Shown here: positions 36,537 through 45,927 of the stretch, one piece after another
Position numbering within the stretch: the first letter of the stretch is position 1
Layout: every line of letters starts with the position of its first letter
Source: Opacimonas viscosa
GTDB taxonomy: Bacteria > Pseudomonadota > Gammaproteobacteria > Enterobacterales > Alteromonadaceae
Direction of reading: 5' to 3'
DNA: 64,000 nucleotides
Assembly: GCF_024199005.1 (NCBI RefSeq)
Contig: NZ_JANATA010000006.1
Coordinates: forward strand, 57,791 to 121,790
Position numbers and translations under genes: made by a program
The notes under the pieces: model-generated
What the model was told of the DNA's origin: nothing
Databases searched by the model: none
The model's input: only the letters and a program-made list of their open reading frames with translations

Positions 36537-38219
36537 TTGCGTGCATTAATCATTTCTTTGCTGTGTGTTTTTTCATTCTCCAGTGTTGCCCAAGGCCATC
36601 GTGCCATTGCCGCACCTGATACGTTTAGCTCTGATGTGGGTATGGCCGTATTACAAAAAGGTGGGAACGCGATTGATGCGGCCATCGCAGTACAATTTGC
36701 CCTTGCGGTCACCCTGCCTGAAGCTGGCAATATTGGCGGTGGTGGTTTTATGGTCATTCATACCGACCGCGGCAATGACTTCATCGACTATCGCGAAACT
36801 GCACCCGCAGCCGCTTCCCGTGATATGTATTTAGACAAAGATGGTAATGTTGAACGTTTAAAAAGTTTATTTGGTATCTACGCTTCTGGTACCCCAGGTA
36901 CCGTTGCTGGCATGTGGGAAGCACATAAAAAATACGGCACCCTGCCGTGGGCTGAATTAGTGCAACCTGCGATAGATCTCGCGGAAAATGGTTTTATCGT
37001 GCCGGAAAAACTAGGCAAAAAAATCAGCAGTTATATCGAGCGCATGAGCAAGCGCGACGTAGATATTAACTTTGTCGATTATTTTGGACACGCTAAATCA
37101 GGTGAACTGTTCAAACAACCCGAATTAGCAGAAACGTTGAAGCGCATTCGTGACAATGGTACGGACGGATTTTACAAAGGAAAAACGGCGCAAATTATCG
37201 CTGATTTTATGACCCAAAAAGGCGGTTTACTCACCGCGAAGGATTTAGCTGACTACACGGCAAAACTCAGAGAACCGGTCACAACACAATGGCGCAACTA
37301 CACACTAGTCAGCGCTGCGCCTCCAAGTTCAGGTGGAGTAGCAATCTCTCAATGGTTAAATATGTACGACTTATTAGCTCCTCGCACCAAAGCAGCTGAT
37401 GGCTCATTGACCCCAATGCATCCGCACAACTCGACTGAGTATGTGCATTTATTAGCGGAGATCGGCAAACGTGTCTTTGCTGATCGCTCTGAATACCTAG
37501 GTGACCCAGATTTTTATAAGGTGCCAGTCGCAGCGCTAACTAACCCTGAATATATTGCAAAACGTGCCAGTGGTGTAAAACGTAAAAGTATTTCAACGAC
37601 TGAAAAAATTCGTCCTGGCTTGACCGAAAGCGAGCAAACCACACATTTTTCTATTCTTGATCAATACGGGAACGCTGTCTCTAATACAACAACCATTAAC
37701 TTAAGTTTTGGTTCAGGTGTCGTTGTCGAAGGTGCCGGCTTCTTATTAAATAATGAAATGGATGACTTCAGTGTAAAAGCAGGTGTCCCTAACTTCTTTG
37801 GTGCTGTAGGCGGAGTCGCCAACGAAATCCAGCCTTTCAAACGTATGCTTTCCTCCATGAGCCCAACCATTGTATTAGAAGATGGAGACGTTAGATTAGT
37901 GACTGGAGCGCCGGGTGGGACGACCATCATAACCTCGGTTTACCAGTCTATTTTAAACACACTTGAGTTTAATATGTCCGCACAAGATGCCGTCGATGCG
38001 CCCCGCTTTCATCACCAGTTATTGCCCAAAGATGAAATCCGTCATCACAAAGGATTGCAGCAAAGTGTTATTGATGAGCTCAATGATATGGGTTACAAGG
38101 TAAAAGAGCGTAGGTTTGGTGACTTGCATTTAATCCATGTAAAAGAGGAAGGTGTTGAGGCGGCTTCGGAAAGTCATGGTAGAGGTAAAGCACAAGTATC
38201 TGCTGTGGCTCCTAAATAA
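36537..38219 (+). CDS. ggt: Gamma-glutamyltransferase
   Basis: A periplasmic 560-residue N-terminal nucleophile hydrolase that splits gamma-glutamyl bonds, as in glutathione, and matures by self-cleavage into two subunits. A signal peptide (ALIISLLCVFSFSSVAQG) is present. The nucleophile should be Thr368 at the start of TTHFSILD. Other family motifs are PEAGNIGGGGFMVIH, PPSSGG (263-267 region), FLLNNEMDDF and SSMSPTIV. The lid-loop region before SSMSPT is kept. The start is TTG at 36537 with GGAG 8 bases upstream. It follows the NhaC-type gene. It might release glutamate from peptides, including wall stem peptides, though glutathione use is the usual role. Confidence 0.94.
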   Translation: MRALIISLLCVFSFSSVAQGHRAIAAPDTFSSDVGMAVLQKGGNAIDAAIAVQFALAVTLPEAGNIGGGGFMVIHTDRGNDFIDYRETAPAAASRDMYLDKDGNVERLKSLFGIYASGTPGTVAGMWEAHKKYGTLPWAELVQPAIDLAENGFIVPEKLGKKISSYIERMSKRDVDINFVDYFGHAKSGELFKQPELAETLKRIRDNGTDGFYKGKTAQIIADFMTQKGGLLTAKDLADYTAKLREPVTTQWRNYTLVSAAPPSSGGVAISQWLNMYDLLAPRTKAADGSLTPMHPHNSTEYVHLLAEIGKRVFADRSEYLGDPDFYKVPVAALTNPEYIAKRASGVKRKSISTTEKIRPGLTESEQTTHFSILDQYGNAVSNTTTINLSFGSGVVVEGAGFLLNNEMDDFSVKAGVPNFFGAVGGVANEIQPFKRMLSSMSPTIVLEDGDVRLVTGAPGGTTIITSVYQSILNTLEFNMSAQDAVDAPRFHHQLLPKDEIRHHKGLQQSVIDELNDMGYKVKERRFGDLHLIHVKEEGVEAASESHGRGKAQVSAVAPK

Positions 38220-38243
38220 ATGCCTTAAAATTTAAGATGAGTA

Positions 38244-38268
38244 AATGGGTAAAGTAATTTTACCCATT
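38244..38268 (+). terminator. Hairpin after ggt
   Basis: A perfect 10-bp stem AATGGGTAAA (38244-38253) and TTTACCCATT (38259-38268) with a 5-base loop, 24 bases past the ggt stop. There is no T-run, so it is a probable rather than classic terminator. Confidence 0.45.
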
Positions 38269-38436
38269 ATTATAACTCGATATTGAACGGGTTTACTCTC
38301 CCCCTTTTCTAACCCCTTTCTTAATAACTCACAATGTATTTCAGTGCAGTCCACTACAAAATAGTGAACTGAAAGAGTCGTCCCACCCTCGGTAAACTGA
38401 ACTATGAAATAAATTAACTCTTTCTAATGCAACATC

Positions 38437-38856
38437 TTAGTCGGTTGCAAATAACTGTCCAATATCTGCAAATGCTTTAAATTCCAATGCATTGCCAAAA
38501 GGATCTAACAAAAAGAGCGTATGTTGCTCTCCCGCCTGTCCTGCAAAGCGTGTATAGGGCGCTAAAATAAACTCAACATTTGCGGCTTGTAACTTAGCAC
38601 TCAACACCTGCCAATCCGTTACACTGAGTACCACACCAAAATGTGGCACCGGTACAGCATGATTATCTACACTATTGTATTTCGGCGCACTTGGCATAGC
38701 CTCGACTTTGTGTGTTACCAGCTGATGACCAAAGAAGTTCCAATCTATCCATTGGGCATCTGTTCTACCTGTCGTACAACCCAATAAATCGCCATAAAAT
38801 GCTTGGGCTTTGGCCAGGCAAGTAACAGGAATTGCTAAATGAAAAGGCGCTAACAT
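38437..38856 (-). CDS. VOC-family (glyoxalase-like) protein
   Basis: A 139-residue vicinal oxygen chelate protein with the paired beta-alpha-beta-beta-beta layout of glyoxalase and bleomycin-resistance folds. It opens PFHLAIPVTCLAKAQAFYGDLLG and has HFGVVLSV and FLLDPFGNALEFKAF near the end, giving two His and a Glu as likely metal ligands. It most resembles short VOC proteins of unassigned function in marine gammaproteobacteria. It is monocistronic between ggt (convergent) and purA. The substrate is unknown. Confidence 0.82.
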   Translation of the reverse strand: MLAPFHLAIPVTCLAKAQAFYGDLLGCTTGRTDAQWIDWNFFGHQLVTHKVEAMPSAPKYNSVDNHAVPVPHFGVVLSVTDWQVLSAKLQAANVEFILAPYTRFAGQAGEQHTLFLLDPFGNALEFKAFADIGQLFATD

Positions 38857-38910
38857 CGTTTATCCAACCTCAAATCTGTTATTTTATTCTGATGAACCTA
38901 AATTTTTTGC

Positions 38911-38952
38911 AAAAAAAAGCAGTGTCTTCACCATAATGGTTAATGACACTGC
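38911..38952 (-). terminator. Intrinsic terminator of purA
   Basis: On the minus strand the 8-bp stem GCAGTGTC/GACACTGC (38919-38952) holds an inner ACCA/TGGT stem and is followed by eight T. It lies 20 bases beyond the purA stop. Confidence 0.93.
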
Positions 38953-38971
38953 TGGCAATTATCTTTTTTAC

Positions 38972-40273
<1,302 letters not shown>

Positions 40274-40368
40274 TCACAAGCGCTAAAAAATTAAGCACGA
40301 ATTCTAACAATAATTGCATATTAATTCACGCTCAATTAGTACGATTTTAGAATTATTTAGCAATAAGT

Positions 40369-41244
40369 CTAATAAAGTAAACTATATACTTTGCGACGAT
40401 AGCTCGACTTTAATGCGTCACCATCTGGTAGTGCATTGATCATATCGAGTAAAAGTTTTTTGGCTTCACCAAAATCTAGCTGCTCACTGACTACACTAAA
40501 TAATAATGCTAGGGCATCTTCAGTCTGATGAGCAGCGTGCAGTTGCACAGCTAAATCGACTTTAATCTGTTTATTTTCAGGCTCTTCTGCTAGTTGTGCT
40601 TGTAATGCTTTGATTTCTGGTGACTCTGCTGCCTGGAGCGCCAGTTCAATTTTTCCCTGTAACACTTGGTAGCGATTGTCCTGATCCGCTAGTCCAATAG
40701 AACTTAACAAGGCTTTGGCCGCATCAATCTGTCCTAAATCAATCTGACAATCAGCCAGCATGTATTGACAGTCAAGGTTATTTGGCGCTAAAGCATATGC
40801 TTGCTGAGCACTGGTAAACGCACCTTGAATATCCCCTGCATTCAGTTGCTCCTGAGCGGCAATCAATAATTCATCTTCTGGGCGCGGTAAGTGCTTTACC
40901 AAAAATTCTTCAACTTGTGCTGCATCCAGTACACTGGCAAAACCATCCACCGGCTGTGCATCTTTAATCAGCATAACTGTCGGTACACTTTGGATACCAA
41001 ATTGCTGTGCAATTTGCTGCTGTTCATTGCAGTTTACCTGAGCATACGTTAGATGTTGGGCATAAGGCTGTACAGCTGTACTGAGAATTTGTGTGGTTTG
41101 GGCACATGCTTGATTTTCAGGCACAAAGAACTGGAGTAACAACCATTTAGATTTACTGTCTTCAAGAATAATTTGTTGGAAGTTATCCATCGTAATAGCA
41201 ACAGGACTTAACACAGGTCTTTCCTTCTCGTCTGTCTGCAACAT
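40369..41244 (-). CDS. cnoX: CnoX/YbbN-like thioredoxin-fold co-chaperone with TPR tail
   Basis: A protein of about 292 residues with an N-terminal thioredoxin fold and C-terminal TPR repeats, the layout of CnoX (YbbN), a holdase that protects clients from over-oxidation and hands them to GroEL and DnaK. The fold is shown by WLLLQFFVPENQACAQ, GIQSVPTVMLIKDAQPVDGF and the cis-Pro. In place of the CGPC motif there is NQAC, a single cysteine as in E. coli (SQHC), so it should not be a disulfide reductase. The start is uncertain: I use ATG 41242-41244; a later ATG at 41185-41187 and longer frames exist, none with a clear ribosome site. Confidence 0.82.
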   Translation of the reverse strand: MLQTDEKERPVLSPVAITMDNFQQIILEDSKSKWLLLQFFVPENQACAQTTQILSTAVQPYAQHLTYAQVNCNEQQQIAQQFGIQSVPTVMLIKDAQPVDGFASVLDAAQVEEFLVKHLPRPEDELLIAAQEQLNAGDIQGAFTSAQQAYALAPNNLDCQYMLADCQIDLGQIDAAKALLSSIGLADQDNRYQVLQGKIELALQAAESPEIKALQAQLAEEPENKQIKVDLAVQLHAAHQTEDALALLFSVVSEQLDFGEAKKLLLDMINALPDGDALKSSYRRKVYSLLY

Positions 41245-41439
41245 CAGATGGAATTGCCATCTTAGCGCTACATAATTATTGGGTATTTTCATTATTATGG
41301 GGGACATCCACAATAAATCAATCTAGAAAAGAATCTCCCCTTCATATAGCACTACACTTTACGCATAAATCACCTTAGTAAAGTACCTTATTAATACGTT
41401 TTAGATTATGATACCAATACTGTTAATTTGGAGGTCTGT

Positions 41440-41757
41440 ATGGCTCAAACACCTGTAACGTTTGGCTCATTTAGAGAGTTTTACCCTTACTATTTAAAAG
41501 AACATCGCAATAAAACCTGTCGTTTGCTGCATTTTATTGGTTCATCATTAGTGCTTGGTATTATTTTCTATGTCGTAACGGGTGGACCAGCAGTCTATCT
41601 TTGGTTGGTTCCTCTGATTGGCTATGGTTTTGCTTGGTTAGGTCACTTTCTTTTCGAAAAGAATCGCCCTGCTACTTTTAAACACCCTTTTTATAGTTTC
41701 TTAGGTGATTGGGTGATGTATAAGGACATTTTGCTAGGTCGTTTGAGTATTTTTTAA
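41440..41757 (+). CDS. Mpo1-like (DUF962) membrane protein
   Basis: A 105-residue protein of the DUF962/Mpo1 family. Eukaryotic Mpo1 is an iron-dependent dioxygenase in fatty-acid alpha-oxidation; bacterial roles are not established. It has the family start FREFYPYYLKEHRNKTCRLLHFIG with conserved His residues, two hydrophobic helices, and WLGHFLFEKNRPATFKHP then GDWVMYKD. The conserved His set is intact. The ATG at 41440 follows GGAGGT at ideal spacing, so the in-frame TTG upstream is not the start. Thiamine pyrophosphokinase follows on the same strand. Confidence 0.88.
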   Translation: MAQTPVTFGSFREFYPYYLKEHRNKTCRLLHFIGSSLVLGIIFYVVTGGPAVYLWLVPLIGYGFAWLGHFLFEKNRPATFKHPFYSFLGDWVMYKDILLGRLSIF

Positions 41758-41826
41758 TTGCGATTTAGAGCAAAATTGTTGTGTCACTAAAATTGGTCAT
41801 TGAAAAATATATCGTTGAAAAATACT

Positions 41827-42459
41827 ATGCAGCTACCTTTAGTTTTTACAGAGCCTTTATTATTGGTCGGGGATGCGCCACTTTCTTCCACGGAAAAGAC
41901 GTTTATCCAAGATTGGTGCGGACCGATAGTCTGTGCGGATGGTGGCTTACAACATGCACCTGATCGTGAAAACGTCTGGGGCATTGGTGATGGTGACAGT
42001 CATATTGGAGAGTTGACAGGAAATCCTAACTTTTTACATGTTAGTGAACAACATTCCAATGATCTAGAAAAATGCCTTACTCGGATCCAAGCACCTAAAG
42101 TTATCGGAATAGGTTTTTTAGGGGGGCGATGGGACCACAGCTTGGCAAATCTTTCACTGCTGCTCAATTACCCGAATTTAGTGTTGACTGATGCTAGACA
42201 AAGTGTGGTTGGTTGCCACAACACTTACCAAGGTCGCCATACTCCAGCTGAAATTCTCGGGATCATCCCAGCGACGCCTTGTATATTTGCAACAAGCCAA
42301 GGTTTGCAATATCCACTCGATGGCTTGACCCTAGCGATGGGTGAACGTATCAGTTCCTCCAATGCCTGTCTCACAGAAGATGTCAGGATCACAGGTACTG
42401 GCCAATTCTGGTTTATCTCGGATAGTTTGTTAAATACGAATACAGTATTTACTTATTAG
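41827..42459 (+). CDS. Thiamine pyrophosphokinase
   Basis: A protein of about 210 residues that should transfer pyrophosphate from ATP to thiamine, giving the cofactor TPP. Family features are GPIVCADGGLQHA, the metal-binding GIGDGDSHIG, the HSNDLEKCL stretch and GFLGGRWDHSLANLSLLL. The C-terminal thiamine-binding lobe has SSNACLTEDVRI. It is rather divergent from enteric thiN-type enzymes. The ATG at 41827 lacks a clear ribosome site; an in-frame TTG at 41800 could add nine residues. It converges on the GGDEF gene with a 7-base gap. Confidence 0.82.
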   Translation: MQLPLVFTEPLLLVGDAPLSSTEKTFIQDWCGPIVCADGGLQHAPDRENVWGIGDGDSHIGELTGNPNFLHVSEQHSNDLEKCLTRIQAPKVIGIGFLGGRWDHSLANLSLLLNYPNLVLTDARQSVVGCHNTYQGRHTPAEILGIIPATPCIFATSQGLQYPLDGLTLAMGERISSSNACLTEDVRITGTGQFWFISDSLLNTNTVFTY

Positions 42460-42466
42460 CTAAATA

Positions 42467-43366
42467 CTAAGCCTGAGCAGAACGATTTCGCCCCATGCTT
42501 TTAGCATGATATAGATTCTTATCCGCTTGAAGTAAGAGTTCTTTGTGATTGTCTCCTTGTTGCGGGACTATAGTCGCAACCCCAATACTCACCGTTAACC
42601 AACTATTGCTGGTCGGGTATTCGTGTTTTAAACACAAAGACTCTATACCCTTACGGATTTTTTCGGCAACTTTAATCGTCGAATCCAAATCAGAATCCAG
42701 CAGAATAATGACAAATTCTTCACCGCCATAACGTGCTACAAAATCCATTGGACGGACCAAAGAGTCGGAGATTTTCTTAGCGACCGTCTGCAGGCATTTA
42801 TCACCTTGAAGATGCCCAAAAATATCGTTGTACTGTTTAAAATAGTCGATATCTAAAATCGCAATGGATAATGGCCTTTGTTTACGCTGGGCAAAGCGCC
42901 AAGATTTCTCAAACTCAACTTCAAAATGACGACGGTTAGGAATCGCGGTTAAACCATCGAGCATCGCCAAATCAGCCAGTAATTGAGTTTTATGACGTAG
43001 TTCGAGTTGGTTACTGACTCGGGCTTTGACCAAACTCATACAAAATGGCTTACGCACATAATCTACAGCGCCTAAAGTAAGCCCTGTAAGCTCATCGTCG
43101 TCATCATCACGAGCCGTTACGAAGATCACTGGGATGTCACGAGTTGCGTCATGATTTTTAAGCAGCTTACACACTTCGTAACCATCTACATCCGGTAAGC
43201 CAACGTCCAACAAAATTAGATCTGGTTGGAAATTTTGTGCATTATTAAATGCTTCCAAACCATTTTTTGCGACCGTAATATCATAATCATCTGACAAACC
43301 CTCGGCTAAAATTTGTACATTAGATGGTTCATCATCGACAACTAAAATATTGGAACGCTGCTGCAT
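42467..43366 (-). CDS. Response regulator with GGDEF domain (diguanylate cyclase)
   Basis: A response regulator of about 299 residues whose output is cyclic di-GMP synthesis. The N-terminal receiver domain has acidic DD at 11-12 and the phospho-acceptor Asp54 in LILLDVGLPDVDG, with KP near 106. The GGDEF domain starts about DGLTAIPNRRHFE and has an intact GGEEF active site (214-218) and an inhibitory RxxD site (205-208) exactly five residues before it, so product feedback is expected. I favour the ATG at 43364-43366; the next ATG upstream adds nine residues. No sensor kinase is adjacent. It lies beside the rimK operon. Confidence 0.92.
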   Translation of the reverse strand: MQQRSNILVVDDEPSNVQILAEGLSDDYDITVAKNGLEAFNNAQNFQPDLILLDVGLPDVDGYEVCKLLKNHDATRDIPVIFVTARDDDDDELTGLTLGAVDYVRKPFCMSLVKARVSNQLELRHKTQLLADLAMLDGLTAIPNRRHFEVEFEKSWRFAQRKQRPLSIAILDIDYFKQYNDIFGHLQGDKCLQTVAKKISDSLVRPMDFVARYGGEEFVIILLDSDLDSTIKVAEKIRKGIESLCLKHEYPTSNSWLTVSIGVATIVPQQGDNHKELLLQADKNLYHAKSMGRNRSAQA

Positions 43367-43393
43367 CGCTCTTCTCAATCCTAAATAATCCAT

Positions 43394-43630
43394 AAACTTA
43401 ATCTAGCCTATGCTTGTGTTTTGTCTAGTGATTACCTTAGTTTAGACCATGCCTACAGATATAAGAGACTTTTCAGCAAGCTTGCCAGGTCTTTTTCTTA
43501 CAAAGCCGCCGACATCATCCTCAAATTGCTTACCACAAAAGGTTAATCCTTCGATAAAATCGAAATTTGACGCAGCCACCTCACAGCAAGCACGGCTAAC
43601 GACTGTATCTGCTGCATTGCACTAGGGTAA
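43394..43630. other. 237-base gap between zntB and the GGDEF gene
   Basis: No confident gene is here. On the minus strand a 62-codon stop-free run ends at 43442 and translates to a normal-looking sequence (for example FDFIEGLTFCGKQFEDDVGG), with only a GTG at 43577-43579 as start. It could be a decayed gene end. No terminator was found. Confidence 0.25.
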
Positions 43631-44575
43631 TTAGAGAAATTTAAGTCGCCTAAAGAGGTAAATTTCAAACAAAACCATCCCAAAAAGAATACCGCTAAAC
43701 CAATAAAAAGCGTTGTTATTGTCAACACCCGGCATCCCACCAATATTGATCCCAAACAAACCAGTCAAGAAACCTAGTGGTAAAAAAATACCCGCAATAA
43801 TGGAGAGCAGGTAAGTATTTCTGTTCATGACTTCGCTGTTGATGTGGGCAATTCGTTGGTTAATCACGTCAATTTGAGCGATATAAAAGTCGATAGTGTC
43901 TACGATACGCTGTAATGTATCTAACTGAGTAGCAAGGTAGACGTCAAAAGCATCAAATGCTGTAAGCTTATTTTTCACTAACGCAGAAAGTGCATAAAGT
44001 TGTGGCTTCAAAAAGCGATTTAAACGGAGTAATTTTCTGTGTTGGGTATTGATTTCAGAAATTTGTTCTGGGGTAAATATTTCTCCATCTTGATCCTCAA
44101 TAAAGTGTTCAATGGGCTCAATAACAGAGTCTATTTTGGCATGTAATTGTGCTAACAGTGTCACGACTAACATTTCCATACTGTCGGGTCCTTGCCCTTT
44201 GTGAAAATCATTAGCAATGGATTCAATCGCCCTAGAACGTTGCTGATTACACGTTATCACTCGCTGCGGTGTATACAGTAACCTAATGGTCAACATATCA
44301 TCAGGGTCTTTACCTTTATTGAGATTAACCCCTCTAAGAATCAAGAAAAAACTATTTTCATCAATTTGTTGAAACCTGGGTCTGGTATCCGAAGCTAACA
44401 ATGATTCTCTAATCGAATCATCAATACCTTCATCAATTAACCACTGCTCAAACTCCGTTGATGAACGATCACAGTGGATCCAATACCCAGAAGCCGCAAG
44501 TTGTTCACTTGAACTCATTTGATAAGGGGTATCACAGTGAGTTAATTGCCAACTTTGCAAAACAAAACTATGCAT
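43631..44575 (-). CDS. zntB: CorA-family zinc transporter ZntB
   Basis: A 314-residue pentameric channel-like transporter of the CorA superfamily. A large soluble N-terminal part with a long helix (about 150-250) is followed by two membrane helices. The loop after the first is GINIGGMPG, the GIN motif of ZntB instead of the GMN of magnesium CorA, so zinc or a related divalent ion is the likely cargo. Start support is excellent: GGAGG with CAAC before the ATG at 44573-44575. It lies 18 bases downstream of mscS on the same strand, the last gene of the rimK run. Confidence 0.9.
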   Translation of the reverse strand: MHSFVLQSWQLTHCDTPYQMSSSEQLAASGYWIHCDRSSTEFEQWLIDEGIDDSIRESLLASDTRPRFQQIDENSFFLILRGVNLNKGKDPDDMLTIRLLYTPQRVITCNQQRSRAIESIANDFHKGQGPDSMEMLVVTLLAQLHAKIDSVIEPIEHFIEDQDGEIFTPEQISEINTQHRKLLRLNRFLKPQLYALSALVKNKLTAFDAFDVYLATQLDTLQRIVDTIDFYIAQIDVINQRIAHINSEVMNRNTYLLSIIAGIFLPLGFLTGLFGINIGGMPGVDNNNAFYWFSGILFGMVLFEIYLFRRLKFL

Positions 44576-44593
44576 GTTGCCTCCTGTTCCTTG

Positions 44594-45475
44594 TTATGAC
44601 GATTCACCGTCTGTTCGGTTCACAATATTTAACGTGCCATCTAGATGAAGATCACGCTGCGGGAAAGCGACTACGACATTTTGTTCATTGAACTCTTTAT
44701 CCAGTGCAAAGCGAATGTTGCTCGCGACTAACCTAAGCCCACCTTCTACCTGAGAATTTATCCAGAAATAGACTTCAAATAAAAGTGAATTGTCTCCAAA
44801 ATCTTGAAAAAACACCTGTGGCTCTTTGCCGGTTTCAGATAATGTTTCTGCTTGTTGATTGGTGACTGCAAGCATGATTTCTCTCACTTTTTGACAATCG
44901 CTACCATAAGCGACACCCACCGAAACAGTACCACGAATGAGTTTATCTCTTAGAGTCCAGTTGATAACCGTGTTTTCCAACAGCTTACTATTTGGGATCA
45001 GCATGTGTACGCCGTCAACTCGACGTACACGGGTTGAACGGGTATTGATCTCTTCGACAATCCCCTTGACCCCTTCCACTTCTAAAAAGTCACCAATACG
45101 GATGGGTTTTTCTCCCATTAAAATCCAACCACTAATAAAATTATTGATCACATTTTGGGCGCCAAAACCAAAACCGATAGCAATCGCACCAGACAAAAAT
45201 GCAAAAGCTGTAATGGGTACATTTAACATGGACAATGTAGTAATAAATATCACCGCCAAAGCGACGATGTACAGCAAACGCTGCACCAAATGGACAATAT
45301 TGGGATCTTGGTTTTTTTGGCGGAGCCTATTCCCTAATTTGGCGATAAAAAAATGTACCATCCACACACTGACGATTAGCCATAAAGGGACCGCTAAAAC
45401 CTCTAATACCGTGACGACGCGTTCATTAAACGTAAATAAAGGATAGCTAAGCCAATACTTCATGAGTTCCAACAT
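44594..45475 (-). CDS. mscS: Small-conductance mechanosensitive channel (MscS family)
   Basis: A 293-residue MscS-type channel that opens under membrane tension to release solutes. Three membrane helices are followed by the pore helix with alternating Ala and Gly (AFAFLSGAIAIGFGFGAQNVINNFISG), the beta domain starting EKPIRIGDFLEV, and a C-terminal alpha-beta cage domain. That is the minimal MscS layout. It is 20 bases after the RimB-like gene and 18 before zntB. Its presence in the rimK run is a repeated theme in marine gammaproteobacteria as far as I recall, but the functional link is not established. Confidence 0.93.
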   Translation of the reverse strand: MLELMKYWLSYPLFTFNERVVTVLEVLAVPLWLIVSVWMVHFFIAKLGNRLRQKNQDPNIVHLVQRLLYIVALAVIFITTLSMLNVPITAFAFLSGAIAIGFGFGAQNVINNFISGWILMGEKPIRIGDFLEVEGVKGIVEEINTRSTRVRRVDGVHMLIPNSKLLENTVINWTLRDKLIRGTVSVGVAYGSDCQKVREIMLAVTNQQAETLSETGKEPQVFFQDFGDNSLLFEVYFWINSQVEGGLRLVASNIRFALDKEFNEQNVVVAFPQRDLHLDGTLNIVNRTDGESS

Positions 45476-45495
45476 TATTTCACCGCCTATTAAAT

Positions 45496-45927
45496 TTAGT
45501 TATGTGATGCGACAAACGCATTGCCCGCATCGATATAAAAATGCTCATTTAAAGCTTGTCGCCCAAGTAACATCAAGTAAGTCATATCTGACCTATCGGT
45601 TAATGTGATTTCAATATTCCACTGATGAGCCCCCAATACAGCTAACGTTTTAATGACATAGCGCTGTTCGCTGATCCCGTTGGATGATTTCACCTTCCTA
45701 ACGTCATGCAATAAAGCGGTACAGCGCACAACTTTCTCCACATTATGGATTTCAGGATGAATATCGAAAGATACCGCTGGTTTCGTGTCCACCAATACAC
45801 GCTGAATATTATCCACGTGCAACGAGGATGTTTGTGCGCCGGTATCGACCCTAACGGTTAATTGCTTAATGCCTAACTCAGGCAGTTCAATGCTTTCTAA
45901 GTGGCCGATAATCATTCGGTCTGTCAT
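45496..45927 (-). CDS. Retropepsin-like aspartic protease (RimB-type, DUF785/Zn_protease)
   Basis: A 143-residue protein of the family once named ATP-dependent zinc protease, with a retropepsin fold. The DTGAQTSSLH motif at about 28-37 carries the catalytic Asp, and a matching MLLGRQAL flap segment lies near the end. The related rimB gene is found with rimK in Pseudomonas, where it takes part in modifying ribosomal protein S6. Here it overlaps the AstE-like gene by 4 bases (ATGA), so they are translationally coupled, and it belongs to the rimK operon. The exact protein substrate is inferred. Confidence 0.85.
   Translation of the reverse strand: MTDRMIIGHLESIELPELGIKQLTVRVDTGAQTSSLHVDNIQRVLVDTKPAVSFDIHPEIHNVEKVVRCTALLHDVRKVKSSNGISEQRYVIKTLAVLGAHQWNIEITLTDRSDMTYLMLLGRQALNEHFYIDAGNAFVASHN

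Noticed and set aside
44937..45446. A 169-codon plus-strand frame opposite mscS
   Set aside because: The minus strand encodes a complete MscS with all motifs; the antisense frame is a by-product of its codon use.
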